A DNA stretch of 64,000 nucleotides from the IMG/VR virus record IMGVR_UViG_3300009431_000002, positions 124,001 through 188,000 of that record. The stretch is one strand, 5' to 3'. Numbering within the stretch: position 1 is the stretch's first letter; each line of letters opens with the position of its first letter. This stretch comes from a virus. The notes under the pieces are model-generated. The model was not told where the DNA came from, made no database searches, and saw nothing but the letters and a program-made list of their open reading frames with translations. Positions 8,231 to 17,438 of this stretch are shown here, one piece after another. A program made the position numbers and the translations under genes.

Positions 8231-11073
8231 CAATGGCTCGGGATGTAGTGCTCGGTCTTCTGGACCTTCTCCTCGGTCACGGACAGCCCACGCAGCATGG
8301 CACGGAGCTGCTCGTCACCGAGTCGCGCCCGCTTGCGCGCGTGGGTCTTGGGCGTCGTGAAGTACGGGTCGCGCAGGCCCAGCAGCATCTCTGGCGTGAG
8401 CATCAACGCAGCGAGCCCTGTGCCGGCGGCGACGGCGCCCCCGATGCCCACCGCGGCCTGGGTGACCGAGCGGGACCGGGGCAGTAGGTCTTCGGCGAGC
8501 CCGATGCCCAGTGGAGCGAAGGCAGGGGCGCCAGACAGGCCGACCAGCGGCGTGGCGATGCCCAGGACCTTGGCCGTGTTCACCAGCCTGTCCTTGTCGG
8601 TCTTCATCCCCTTGGGCGCCGGCGTTCCGCGCGCGGCCGCGCGGTAGTACTGGCGCAGGGTGTCGATGAAGTACTGCTCGCGCGCCTGCTTCTTCTCGTT
8701 GCCCACGGCCTCGACGTACGGGTCGGCCATGTCCTCGATCTTGTCGCCGAACTCGTTCCAGTACGCCTCCATGATGGGCTGGTCGGACTTGACGAGGCTG
8801 CGGCCCTCCTGGAAGGGGATGCGCTTGGCTGCGGCCCGCAGCTTCTTCTTGTCCACCTTGGCCGCGGAGATCTTCTCCATCTCGTCGTCGAAGGCGGCCT
8901 GCATCACGGCGAGCTTGAGCAGGGAGTCCTCGGCGAGCTCACCGACGGCGTAGTCGAACTCGGACTCCACGCTGGCGGCCTTGGACTTGCCCTTCAACTG
9001 GTGGCGGAACGACTCGTTGAGCACGTCCTTGCGCTTGGCGACGTCGTACATCCACTCGTCGGGCGAGGTCTCCCGCTTGAACGGGTTGTACATGATCGGC
9101 GCGCCGGCGGTGGTCAGGCGGTCGAGGAAGCCTCCAGGGGAGATGAGCTTCAGCGTGTCCTTGGCGGTCTGCGTGGCCGAGCGGGGCACGACGCTGACGT
9201 ACCGGCGGATGACGACCTTGCGCTGCTCCGGCTCCCGGTGCGCGAGCCCGCCGGCGCGGACCGCGCGGGCCTCGGCCTGCTGGATCTTCTCGGGGTTGAA
9301 GTGGCCGTCGAGCGCCGCGAACATCGTGGCGTTCTTGAGGTCCAGCCCCTCGCCGCCGGCGGCAGAGATGACGAGGACCTTGTTCTTGCCCTTGTTGAAG
9401 TCGCGCACAGACCGTTGGCGCTTCTCCTCGGTCACCCCGGGCTGGCCCTTGCCCACGAAGGTGCCGAAGGGGATGCCGCGGTCCTTCAGCCCCGCGGACA
9501 CGACGTCGACCCCACCCTTGATCAAGTTCGAGTGGATGACGACCTGGCCGTCTTCGGTCTCGGCGAGGTGGTCCTCGACGTCGTCCAGCATCACCTTGAC
9601 CTTCGGCGTCTTCTGCGCCGACTCGGTGATGTCCATGTCGTTGTCGATGGTGTGGATCGAGTTCGAGACCTGCCGGGCCTGGATGATCTTGGCGAAGATG
9701 TTGTTGAGGTCCCGGCTCTTGAGCTGGCTGGCACCGAAGCGCAGCTTGATGGCCGTGACGGGGTCGAGCTTGTCCACCACGTAGCGGTAGAGCTCCTCCT
9801 GTCGCGGGCTCATCATCACCTTGACCTCTTCGACGACCTTGTCGGGCATGCGCTCGTCGTCCATGTCCTTGGTCTCGAAGTGGTCGACGAACGGGTTGAG
9901 CAGGGCGCGCACCATCCGCGGCCGCGCGATGGTCTTCTGCCCCTTCTTGTCCTCGCGGACGAAGCGTCGCTCGAAGTGGTTCTTGGTGCCCAGGCGGTGC
10001 TTGCCGCCGGTCATGGCGTCGACCAGCGGGACCATGTCGCCCGGGGTGTTGTTCATGATCGACCCAGTCAGGCCGATGAAGTTCTTGTGGTGCGGGCGCG
10101 CGTCCTTCAACGTCTTGTAGGTCGCGCCCTCCTCGTTGCGGATCCGGTGGAGCTCGTCGTAGATGACGGTGTCCGCGCCCGAGGCCTTGATGTACTTCTC
10201 CGGGTCCTTGCGGAACATCTCGTAGCTGACGACGTGGTAGCGGGCACCGTCGTCGGGGTCCTCGGCGGCCCTGGCAACGCCCTTGGCTACCTCCTGGCTG
10301 TTGCCGAAGATCGCACCGCGGGCGTTGGTGAACTTGCGGACCCCGTTGTCCAGGAAGTTGGCGCGCAGCGACGCCGGCGTCACGACCAGCGCGCGGCTGG
10401 CGTCCCCGGAGTCTCGCATCTTCTCGAACGAGGCGATGGCGGTGATGGTCTTGCCGGACCCCGTGCCGTGGGACAGGAGCAGGGAGCCACCGCGGTTCAT
10501 CACCTTGTCGACCGCAGCCCTCTGGTGCTCGAACAGCTCGACGTTGCGCTTCAGTCCCTTGGGCTCGAACCTCTGTTCCTTCTTGCGCTTCGCCACCTTC
10601 ACCGAGCTAGCCTTGGCCATGCCCGGCGCCGCCTCTCCCATCGTCTCCGCGGACCGCCCGACGACCCGGCCCAGGTGCTCCGGCAGCTTCCGCAGCTTGC
10701 CCTTCAGCAGCTGCTCCGCCTCCACCGAGCTGGGTGAGGGTGCGAGGCCGAGGAGCTTCGACGCGAGCATGTCTCCCTTGAGGGCACCGAGTCCCGCGAC
10801 CTCCGCTGTGCCAGGCACGGGCAGGGCTGCTGCTGCACCCATCGCCGCGGGGATGGTGGCGATGTTGTCGGTAGCGGCGCCGACCAGGACTCGCTGGGTC
10901 TCAGGGTTGAGCAGGTGGAATCGAGAGGTCCCCGGAACCTCCGTCAGCAGCACGCGCTGGAGAGCGTCGGACGCGCCGCCCGCAGCCTGCTCCACCGCCT
11001 GCCCGACGCGCGGCAGCCCGACGCGGCGGAGGAGTTCGCCTGTGATCTGCCCACGTGCCGCCGCCTTCTCCAT
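8230..11073 (-). CDS. SNF2-type superfamily 2 helicase/translocase
   Basis: The 947-residue protein has SF2/SNF2 motifs in order: Walker A GTGSGKT (~residue 203), motif Ia VVTPASLR, motif II YDELHR (~306), motif III LTGSIMNN (~337), motif V GGEGLDL and motif VI QAEARAVRAG (~600). Flanking zones are unusual. The first ~170 residues hold Ala/Gly-rich hydrophobic stretches. The last ~250 include KAAFDDEMEKIS-like sequence and two hydrophobic segments (LGIATPLVGLSGAPAFAPLG and VGIGGAVAAGTGLAALML). It lies in the same minus-strand run as baseplate genes, so it may be packaged and injected to act on incoming DNA. It could instead act only in the cell. Confidence 0.85.
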   Translation of the reverse strand: MEKAAARGQITGELLRRVGLPRVGQAVEQAAGGASDALQRVLLTEVPGTSRFHLLNPETQRVLVGAATDNIATIPAAMGAAAALPVPGTAEVAGLGALKGDMLASKLLGLAPSPSSVEAEQLLKGKLRKLPEHLGRVVGRSAETMGEAAPGMAKASSVKVAKRKKEQRFEPKGLKRNVELFEHQRAAVDKVMNRGGSLLLSHGTGSGKTITAIASFEKMRDSGDASRALVVTPASLRANFLDNGVRKFTNARGAIFGNSQEVAKGVARAAEDPDDGARYHVVSYEMFRKDPEKYIKASGADTVIYDELHRIRNEEGATYKTLKDARPHHKNFIGLTGSIMNNTPGDMVPLVDAMTGGKHRLGTKNHFERRFVREDKKGQKTIARPRMVRALLNPFVDHFETKDMDDERMPDKVVEEVKVMMSPRQEELYRYVVDKLDPVTAIKLRFGASQLKSRDLNNIFAKIIQARQVSNSIHTIDNDMDITESAQKTPKVKVMLDDVEDHLAETEDGQVVIHSNLIKGGVDVVSAGLKDRGIPFGTFVGKGQPGVTEEKRQRSVRDFNKGKNKVLVISAAGGEGLDLKNATMFAALDGHFNPEKIQQAEARAVRAGGLAHREPEQRKVVIRRYVSVVPRSATQTAKDTLKLISPGGFLDRLTTAGAPIMYNPFKRETSPDEWMYDVAKRKDVLNESFRHQLKGKSKAASVESEFDYAVGELAEDSLLKLAVMQAAFDDEMEKISAAKVDKKKLRAAAKRIPFQEGRSLVKSDQPIMEAYWNEFGDKIEDMADPYVEAVGNEKKQAREQYFIDTLRQYYRAAARGTPAPKGMKTDKDRLVNTAKVLGIATPLVGLSGAPAFAPLGIGLAEDLLPRSRSVTQAAVGIGGAVAAGTGLAALMLTPEMLLGLRDPYFTTPKTHARKRARLGDEQLRAMLRGLSVTEEKVQKTEHYIPSH

Positions 11074-11074
11074 G

Positions 11075-12052
11075 TCAGTGCCCTTCCTGCCGGCTCACCG
11101 ATGGGTACAGGCCGCCGGTCTTGATGAGTCCCTCGGAGATCCGCTTGCCCCGCACGTCGCGGCGACGCAGCAGTCGTCGGAAGTCGTCGAACGACATCGT
11201 CGTCATCGACCCGAAGAACTTGGGGCTGTTGTAGTGCTTGAGGTACGCCCGCTTCGCCTCCTTGGCATTGCGGAACCCCAGCATGCACTTGTCCTCGTCG
11301 TACTCCTTGAAGCCGGGCTTCTTCATCTGGTGGACGATGTACACCACGTCGGAGTGGAGGTCTGGCCCGACGTACACGTCGACGGGGTCGCCGTCGGGGG
11401 CCATGGTCCGTCGGACCTCACCGTAGTGGTGCTGCATCTTCGTGCTGCCGGACTCGCCGGTGTTCTCGTCCTTCCAGTGCCGGCTGGAGCCGCGGCGGTT
11501 CTCGATGTAGATCTTCAACCCACGGAAGTCGATGGTCCCCTGGTAGGGCCACTCCTTCCTGTTCCGCTTCGGCGGCGGGCCCACCTTGGGCTTGACCTCC
11601 TTGGGGTCAGCGCCGTTGGCCTTGGCCACCTTCTCCAGCGCCGCGATGATGGCGAGCCCACTGGCCTTGTAGAAGTTGCCCTCGTTCACACCGACCGTCT
11701 CACTGTTCCGCGCGTCCTCCAAGCCCTTCAGCCCGTCCTTCGTCAGCTCGGGGCCGCCCTTGACCTTCAGGAACTCGTGCCCGTCGCCGTCGACACTGGT
11801 CTTGTAGGCGCGGCTGGCGCCGATCTGGCTGTTGTGCTCGACCGCTCGGAGCAGCCGGACCATCTTGGCGACGGTCTCCGGGTGGCCCTCGAGCTCCAGC
11901 TTCACCGAGGCGCGCGGCTGCTCACCGACCTTCTCCGGCAGCTTCTCGTCCGGTGTGTGCCTCTCCCACTTCTTGACGGTGCCCTTGGGCACACGACCAT
12001 CCGCCTCCATGGCGTGGAAGAGTCGTCGCTGTGCCTCGCTCTGGAATGGCAT
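11075..12052 (-). CDS. protein with inorganic-pyrophosphatase-like (InPase) domain
   Basis: The N-terminus (PFQSEAQRRLFHAM) resembles short phage modules that begin many structural-region proteins. The C-terminal ~150 residues match the InPase-type domain known from phage polyvalent proteins: GTIDFRGLKIYIENRRGS, then DGDPVDVYVGP (~residue 216), a VVYIVHQ strand, and DEDKCMLGF followed by AKEAKRAYLKHY. Cellular pyrophosphatases use a similar Asp-rich DGDPxDV site, so hydrolysis of pyrophosphate is plausible but unproven. It shares the run with the RNA polymerase, which releases pyrophosphate. The start follows the upstream stop by one codon. Confidence 0.75.
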   Translation of the reverse strand: MPFQSEAQRRLFHAMEADGRVPKGTVKKWERHTPDEKLPEKVGEQPRASVKLELEGHPETVAKMVRLLRAVEHNSQIGASRAYKTSVDGDGHEFLKVKGGPELTKDGLKGLEDARNSETVGVNEGNFYKASGLAIIAALEKVAKANGADPKEVKPKVGPPPKRNRKEWPYQGTIDFRGLKIYIENRRGSSRHWKDENTGESGSTKMQHHYGEVRRTMAPDGDPVDVYVGPDLHSDVVYIVHQMKKPGFKEYDEDKCMLGFRNAKEAKRAYLKHYNSPKFFGSMTTMSFDDFRRLLRRRDVRGKRISEGLIKTGGLYPSVSRQEGH

Positions 12053-12055
12053 CGT

Positions 12056-12865
12056 CTACCCCAGGTTCGGGCCGAACACCTTCCGCGGCCAGCTGCCCGT
12101 GCCTGTGGTGGGCAGCGGGGCCTGCGAGAACATGTTGAACGCCTTCATGGCAGCCGGCAGCGCGACCAGTGCGCCGCCGACCCGCCCCCACTTCGGCAGC
12201 CTGCTGGCGAGCTGGGCTGCCTCGTCCGCGGTCATCAGCCCCTTCTCCACCGACTTCTGCAGGGTGCCGGCGAGCATCTTCCCGCCACCGTGGCCGAGCA
12301 TCGACGCACCGCCGACGGTGCCCGCCATCCCAGCCAGCCCCCACGTCGGTCCGGCGGGGACCACCTGCACAGGCTGCTGGTACTGCATCGGGTAGGCCGC
12401 GGTCTTCTCGCCCGTGTAGTTGCGCAGCTTCTCGGACATCTCCGCGACGTGTGCTCGCTCCTCTTCCTCAGACATGCCGTGCGTGATGTAGATGCTGCCG
12501 ATCCCGCCGTCGCCCCGCCGCACAGACAGGATCTTCTTGTAGGGGGAGTAGTGGTCGCGGGTGCCTCCGGCACCGAGGGTCCGCCGCAGCGCGTTGATCA
12601 TCCCCGGCAGCTTCTCCGTATGCACCGGCTTCTTGACGTAGACGCCACCAGGCTCGAACGCGGAGTCTGGAATGGCCTTGCCCGTCCGCTCCTCCTCAGC
12701 CATCACGGCCTCGACAGCATCGAGGTCGTCCCACAATCCCTGACTGTCGGGAACATGCGTATTGAGGAGCTTGTACCCTTCCGGGGTCAGCGACCTCGGG
12801 TCGACGCGCTTCGGGCCGAACGCGGTCTTCACCAATCCGAAGGGCACGATGGGTCGCTCGGTCAT
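12056..12865 (-). CDS. hypothetical virion-region protein, 269 residues
   Basis: The N-terminal two-thirds are charged and soluble. The C-terminal third has hydrophobic Gly/Ala/Met stretches (GLAGMAGTVGGASMLGHGGG and VGGALVALPAAMKAFNMF) that may touch membrane. Short KTAF and KTAAYP segments resemble the K-x-A pattern seen in neighbouring proteins. Its ATG overlaps the upstream stop (ATGA). No family is recognised. Context suggests a minor virion or injected protein. Confidence 0.7.
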   Translation of the reverse strand: MTERPIVPFGLVKTAFGPKRVDPRSLTPEGYKLLNTHVPDSQGLWDDLDAVEAVMAEEERTGKAIPDSAFEPGGVYVKKPVHTEKLPGMINALRRTLGAGGTRDHYSPYKKILSVRRGDGGIGSIYITHGMSEEEERAHVAEMSEKLRNYTGEKTAAYPMQYQQPVQVVPAGPTWGLAGMAGTVGGASMLGHGGGKMLAGTLQKSVEKGLMTADEAAQLASRLPKWGRVGGALVALPAAMKAFNMFSQAPLPTTGTGSWPRKVFGPNLG

Positions 12866-13284
12866 GCTGCTGCTCCTCGGAGCCTGTGCGCCAGGCGCTC
12901 ACCGAACTCGGCGGTGAGCATCTCCAGCGCCTGGCCCTTGCGCTTGCCGTAGCCGGCGAGCTTCACGCCCCAGCTGTCGACCTCAGCGGTGTAGGTCCCG
13001 ACCGCCGCCTCGCTGGACCCGAGGATCTCGTCGAAGGTGGTGCCGATGGCCTCGCGCATCGCGGACTCCGGCGGCCACGGGAACGGGTCCACGCGGTAGA
13101 TGTGGTAGAGCAGGTCGTCGCCGGCGAACACCCACTGGATCCGGATGGGGCCGAAGTCCACCATCGGTGTGCGGTCGTGGGTACCCACGGCCTCCATCTT
13201 GAAGGACCGCTGGCCCCCGGCAATCTGGCCGAGCATCTCCTGCGCCCAGTCAGGCGTCCTCGTCAATGTCTTCGGACCCGTCAT
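12862..13284 (-). CDS. hypothetical protein, possible baseplate or tail component
   Basis: I start this 140-residue protein at ATG 13284, preceded by GGGAGAGGACG. A longer open frame upstream reads out of frame through the neighbouring gene's acidic C-terminus and is Cys/Arg-rich, unlike a real protein. The chain (RIQWVFAGDDLLYHIYRVDP) alternates beta strands and ends with a helical basic part. No family is recognised. It overlaps the upstream gene by 35 bases and the downstream gene by four. Confidence 0.65.
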   Translation of the reverse strand: MTGPKTLTRTPDWAQEMLGQIAGGQRSFKMEAVGTHDRTPMVDFGPIRIQWVFAGDDLLYHIYRVDPFPWPPESAMREAIGTTFDEILGSSEAAVGTYTAEVDSWGVKLAGYGKRKGQALEMLTAEFGERLAHRLRGAAA

Positions 13285-14194
13285 CGTCCTCTCCCAAGGT
13301 GTCAGCGACATCCGCGGTGTCGCTGTACGTTCCTCCCGCCTCCGGGTCGGCCAGCTGATGCAGGGACACCGGCGGCTGTTTGTCATTCTGCACGCGCATC
13401 CGCTCGAAGTCCTTGAGCAGACGGCGCAGTTCATCCTCGCTCGTGGCCACGCGCTTGTCGATGGCCAATGCCGTGTTGGCCAGCCCGGTGAGCATCGTGA
13501 TCTTGTCCCGGCTCAACGACACTGTGTCGTCGACCGTCACGAAGTTGATGTACAGGCGACGCCGCATGTCCTGCAGCATCTCCTGCCCCTCGAGGCCGGC
13601 CCGCAGGCCCATGCGGTGGAGCGTGGCCTCTCGGCCAGACCGCAGCGCGACCTCGTGGTCCTCCTGCACCATCGGCGGCAGGTCCTGGGACAGGATGGTC
13701 TCGGACCACTCCTCCAGGCTCATGGCCCGGACGTTCCAGTAGTAGTGCGCGAACGACTGGACGCCGTCTGTGGTGATCCGTAGACCCTCTGCCCGACCCA
13801 CCTCGCGTGCGATGACGTGGAAGGGCACCTGCCCCAGCAGTCCGACCTCTACTCGCCGGCGGACCCGGAAGTCCAGGAGGATCGTGTTGGCCTCCTCGAC
13901 GGCGCGCGTCGGGTGGTGCAGCGAGAAGATGCGGTGCCGTCGCAGGTACCGTGCGGTCCGGATGTTCCTGCGGTCCCGGGGCAGGAAGGGGTTCGGGATG
14001 TCCTTGAGCAGCTGGGCACGGAGGCGGCTGACGTACTGCTCCTCGGCCTCGGGCAGCCGATACATCTCCAGGTGCGTCTTCACGAACTCGTAGCTGCACT
14101 TCTCCGGATGCCCCTGCGTCAGCAGGAAGAGGATGAACCGTTCGCTCGGATGAGCACGCTGCTCCCGAGCGGGTGGGAGCAGATCCATCGTCAT
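13250..14194 (-). CDS. hypothetical structural or assembly protein, 314 residues
   Basis: The protein is helical and Arg-rich over residues 1-240, with a segment around EGLRITTDGVQSFAHYYWNV that could be a DNA-binding or packing helix pair. It ends in a very acidic tail (GEDDDGSEDIDEDA). Such tails occur in assembly chaperones and scaffolds. I do not recognise the family. It starts by ATGA overlap with the 714-residue protein and contains one palindromic repeat at 13516. Confidence 0.7.
   Translation of the reverse strand: MTMDLLPPAREQRAHPSERFILFLLTQGHPEKCSYEFVKTHLEMYRLPEAEEQYVSRLRAQLLKDIPNPFLPRDRRNIRTARYLRRHRIFSLHHPTRAVEEANTILLDFRVRRRVEVGLLGQVPFHVIAREVGRAEGLRITTDGVQSFAHYYWNVRAMSLEEWSETILSQDLPPMVQEDHEVALRSGREATLHRMGLRAGLEGQEMLQDMRRRLYINFVTVDDTVSLSRDKITMLTGLANTALAIDKRVATSEDELRRLLKDFERMRVQNDKQPPVSLHQLADPEAGGTYSDTADVADTLGEDDDGSEDIDEDA
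13516..13530. repeat. palindromic repeat, copy 2
   Basis: ACGACACTGTGTCGT is the reverse complement of the 15-base core of copy 1, so the site is identical on the opposite strand. It lies inside the coding sequence of the 314-residue protein. Confidence 0.75.
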
Positions 14195-16335
14195 GCGTGT
14201 GACAGCAGCTTCAGCCCGTTGACCACCGACTCCAGAGAGAAGAGCGCCGTCCGCACCGACGACTCGTTGATGATCTTCTGGCCGATGCGGACGGCCAGCA
14301 GGAGGTCCGCGAGACGGTTCACGGAGTCCTCGAGGTACGGCATGTAGCTGACGAACACCGACATCGTCTCGGGCGACAGGAAGCCCAGCGACAGCACGGC
14401 GTCCACGGTGTCGGCGTCGCCGTCGGCGAGGTCACCGGCCTCCTTGACCAGCAGCACGGCCTTGGGCAGGTCCTTGATCCTCTCGGCCGCGGTCTTGACC
14501 GCCTCCTCGCGGACCTCGGACAGCGGGACGATGGGGCGGAGCCCACCGAGCTCAGCGTGTCCGACCTCCACCGACTCCGCCAGCTTCTCCTTGGCCACCC
14601 GCGGGTGGACACCGGCGCAGACCATGAGGAACTCGGCGCCAGCCCGGTCCACGAACTGGTAGTCCTGCTGCGCCAGCTTGTGGAAGGCGCGGCCCTTGAG
14701 GCTGTACTCGGGGCCGTGGCACATCAGCGTGCCCACCTGCGCGACACCGCGGGCCTCGGACTCCTTGTTGAATCCCTCCGGCGCGTCCACCAGCTTGGTC
14801 ATCTGTCCCTCGAGGGGGCAGAAGCGGTAGTGATCGGGCACCGCGAACAGGCCGTCGCCCAGGAACTGGATCTTCTGGATGTTGGGGGCGAACGAGAACC
14901 GGACGAACTCCCCGATGTCCGTGATGGCCTGGTACGCCTGCATCCCACCCTGCTGCTGGTCCAGCTGCACTTGGAAGGGCACCGTGGCCTTGGCGTTGCC
15001 GCCCTCCACGCAGTAGAGGAAGCCGTGCCCGCGCACGGGCCCGTGCGGGAGGTTGCCGCCCTTGCCGACGCGGATGCCGGCGACGCCGGGCTGCACCGAG
15101 AACTCCGAGCCGTTGGTGAACAGGCTCATCGGCACCAGGTCCTCGCCCATGCTGGGCTGGAACTGCATCAAGCCGGGGAACACCCAACCGATGAGGTGCC
15201 GGCCGTCGCAGGTGGCGACGCGCCACTCGCCGAACTCGTCGACCAGTCGGATCTCCTCGTCCTCGGAGTCCGGTTCCATCGCCGCGGCGTCGACGATGTC
15301 GGACTCGCCCGGGGCCAGATCGCCAGCGCCCGGCGCGATACCCTCGGCCTCGGCCGCCCCCATCTCCTGCTGTTGGGGAGCGAACGCCTCGGGGTTGGCC
15401 CACTTCGCCATCACCGTGCCGCTGGCGGTCTTGGTGAGCTGGACCACCGTGGGCTTGATGCCCGTGGCAAACTGGCTCCACATGTCGGCCGCGGCCACCT
15501 TGTCCAGCGTGCTGGCACCGGCGATGTACCCCAGCATCTCGGCCGCGGTCTCCGACGACCGGAAGGCGCGGCGCAGGGCGGGGTCGTCGGCGATGGCGGC
15601 GGCGACCTTCTCGACCGTGGCGGCGTCCATCGACGGCGCGAGCGCACGCAGCAAAGGCACGCCAGCCTTCTTCTCGTGCAGCTTCTTCTTGGCCTCGAGG
15701 GTGGAGTCCCAGGACTCGCCGGACGCCTCCTCCAGCTTCTTGAGCTGGTCCTCGTCGAACTTCTTGGCCAGGAAGCTGTCGACCACACCGGCGGCCTTCT
15801 CGACCCCCAGCATCTCGGCGAGCGCCTCCTCATGGGCGGAGCCGGTCACCGTCATGCCGCCGAAGTACCCGCCGTACTGGCCGCCGCCGAAGGGCGGGGC
15901 GAGGTCGCTGGCCATGTACTTCTGCGCCGGCGGCGTGCCGGGGCCGTCGAAGGTCTCGGCGCGGAACATGTGCTGACGGAAGCGAGCCTCCGTCAGCGGC
16001 CACGTCTTCTCCCCCTGCATGAACAGGTCGAACGGCGCCAGCTGGAACTTGTGGATCACGATGGGGATGCGGGAGTGCTTGACCGACTTCCCCAGCAGCT
16101 CCTCCCCCGGCGACCTGTCGGTCTTGTTCTTGACCTCGACGTAGCCGATGGCCGTGCCCTGCTCGGGCACCGAACGGGGGATGTTGACGGAGACGTCGTA
16201 CTCCGCCAGGAACGGAAGCTGGCGGTACGCCTCCTGCAGGAGCTGCGTCGGCCAGTGGTCGGCGTTGCTGACCATGCGGGCCGAGGAGACCATCGCGGTC
16301 TTGGTCTTGGGGGATTCGTCGAGGAAGAGGTCCAT
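14191..16335 (-). CDS. hypothetical large virion protein, 714 residues
   Basis: The N-terminal ~130 residues (VPEQGTAIGYVEVKNKTD, then SRIPIVIHKFQLAPFDLFM) look like a beta-rich assembly domain. The middle contains many short helical segments with K-x-A steps (VEKAAG, VEKVAAA, LDKVAAA, LTKTASG). The second half is beta-rich (EWRVATCDGRHLIGWVFPG) and ends helical. No family is recognised. It lies between the baseplate spike and the acidic-tail protein, so a baseplate, wedge or injected role fits. It starts just after the spike stop. Confidence 0.75.
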   Translation of the reverse strand: MDLFLDESPKTKTAMVSSARMVSNADHWPTQLLQEAYRQLPFLAEYDVSVNIPRSVPEQGTAIGYVEVKNKTDRSPGEELLGKSVKHSRIPIVIHKFQLAPFDLFMQGEKTWPLTEARFRQHMFRAETFDGPGTPPAQKYMASDLAPPFGGGQYGGYFGGMTVTGSAHEEALAEMLGVEKAAGVVDSFLAKKFDEDQLKKLEEASGESWDSTLEAKKKLHEKKAGVPLLRALAPSMDAATVEKVAAAIADDPALRRAFRSSETAAEMLGYIAGASTLDKVAAADMWSQFATGIKPTVVQLTKTASGTVMAKWANPEAFAPQQQEMGAAEAEGIAPGAGDLAPGESDIVDAAAMEPDSEDEEIRLVDEFGEWRVATCDGRHLIGWVFPGLMQFQPSMGEDLVPMSLFTNGSEFSVQPGVAGIRVGKGGNLPHGPVRGHGFLYCVEGGNAKATVPFQVQLDQQQGGMQAYQAITDIGEFVRFSFAPNIQKIQFLGDGLFAVPDHYRFCPLEGQMTKLVDAPEGFNKESEARGVAQVGTLMCHGPEYSLKGRAFHKLAQQDYQFVDRAGAEFLMVCAGVHPRVAKEKLAESVEVGHAELGGLRPIVPLSEVREEAVKTAAERIKDLPKAVLLVKEAGDLADGDADTVDAVLSLGFLSPETMSVFVSYMPYLEDSVNRLADLLLAVRIGQKIINESSVRTALFSLESVVNGLKLLSHA

Positions 16336-16339
16336 TGGT

Positions 16340-17431
16340 TCACCTCAAGTACGTGTTCTGGGCCAGGATGGAGCTGGCCGGAGTCGTCGGGGCCGCGGCT
16401 GTCGTACCCGCCACGGAGTGCGTGTGCGACTGGAGCCAGGAGACGAGCGTGTCTCCCAACACACCCTTCTGCGCGCCCTGCTGACCGCCGACCGTTACCT
16501 TCCCGCTGGGCTCCACCACGACGGAGCCTCCGCCCATCGTGATGTTGCCGGTGGCCGTGATCTCCACGTCGCCACCGCTGTCTATCTTCACACTGGTTCC
16601 ACCCTTGAGCATAGCTTCTTGAGTGGCTTCGACCTTCGCGTTCTCCTGTGCCACGAGCTCGATGTTCTTCTTGGCCGCCACCAAGAAGCTGTCCTCGACC
16701 GCCCAGGAGACCTCGCCGTTGTGCTTCACCGTCAGCTCGGCGTTGAGCGTCGCCTCCTCGGCGCCATCCACGTTCACGCCGAGCCGTAGGGCCACGTCTT
16801 CGTCGTCAGGGTCGTGGCCGAGCAGCAGGGAGCACACGTAGCCTGGGTCCGTGGCCTTCTCCTTGGCCCGCAGCAGCAGCGTCGTGGTCTTGTCTCCGTC
16901 CGCGTTCTTCTCCGGCCGGTCGACCAACCAGGTCAGCTCGCCGCCGAACGTCCGCAACTCGTACTGTGAGCACACGTCGCGGATCATCCGATGGATCGGC
17001 AGGTACAGGCGCTGGGCCAGGGGGCCGGCCATCACCTGCACCACGCCACCGCGTCGGATGGTGATGCCGTTGCCGTCCCTCGTGCTCATGTGGATGTCGC
17101 CGGGGTTGAGGTCCTTGCGGGTGGCGCGCCACCCCTCCTCCCCCGGCGGCGGCGCGTACCCCAGGATGAACGGGTGCTCCCCGTCGCTCGGCCAACAGAC
17201 CCAGCACATCGCCCCGACCTCCGGCATGATGTACACGCCTTCGCCGAAGTAGTGGTGCATGTACGGCGACATGAACGGCACGTCCCCGTAGTAGCGCATC
17301 GAGTGCTGGGTCACGAAGTCCACGGAGTACAACGGCGGGTTCACGTTGATGACCTGGGCGGACTCCACGTACGCCTCGGTGAGCTCACCGAGAGCAATCG
17401 GTCGCGGTTCCTGGTGGGTCGCCCGAGTCAC
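16340..17431 (-). CDS. baseplate spike protein with gp5/VgrG-like OB fold
   Basis: The 363-residue protein has the layout of tail spikes of contractile machines. An N-terminal OB-type domain (VYIMPEVGAMCWVCWPSDGEHPFILGY, quoted in two parts: PEVGAMCWVCWPSDG and EHPFILGY, ~residues 70-95) is typical of gp5/VgrG baseplate hubs. A C-terminal repeat region follows (VEITATGNITMGGG and GKVTVGGQ), expected to form a triple-stranded beta-helix needle. The tail end includes a LQSHTHSV segment, a His motif common in phage spikes. It would puncture the outer cell layer, arguing for a myovirus-like contractile tail, although no sheath gene is recognised in this window. Confidence 0.8.
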   Translation of the reverse strand: MTRATHQEPRPIALGELTEAYVESAQVINVNPPLYSVDFVTQHSMRYYGDVPFMSPYMHHYFGEGVYIMPEVGAMCWVCWPSDGEHPFILGYAPPPGEEGWRATRKDLNPGDIHMSTRDGNGITIRRGGVVQVMAGPLAQRLYLPIHRMIRDVCSQYELRTFGGELTWLVDRPEKNADGDKTTTLLLRAKEKATDPGYVCSLLLGHDPDDEDVALRLGVNVDGAEEATLNAELTVKHNGEVSWAVEDSFLVAAKKNIELVAQENAKVEATQEAMLKGGTSVKIDSGGDVEITATGNITMGGGSVVVEPSGKVTVGGQQGAQKGVLGDTLVSWLQSHTHSVAGTTAAAPTTPASSILAQNTYLR

Positions 17432-17438
17432 GTCCTAC

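Noticed and set aside
9001-10737. Plus-strand frame opposite the SNF2 helicase
   Set aside because: Composition bias (Val/Leu/Asp/Arg) typical of antisense to a GC-rich gene; SF2 motifs lie on the minus strand.
13285-13434. Upstream extension of the 140-residue protein
   Set aside because: The extension reads out of frame through the acidic C-terminus of the neighbouring gene and is Cys/Arg-rich; ATG 13284 has a ribosome site.
14191-16335. Major capsid protein
   Set aside because: The 714-residue protein sits with tail genes and shows no HK97-fold-like pattern I can defend. The capsid gene is probably outside the window.
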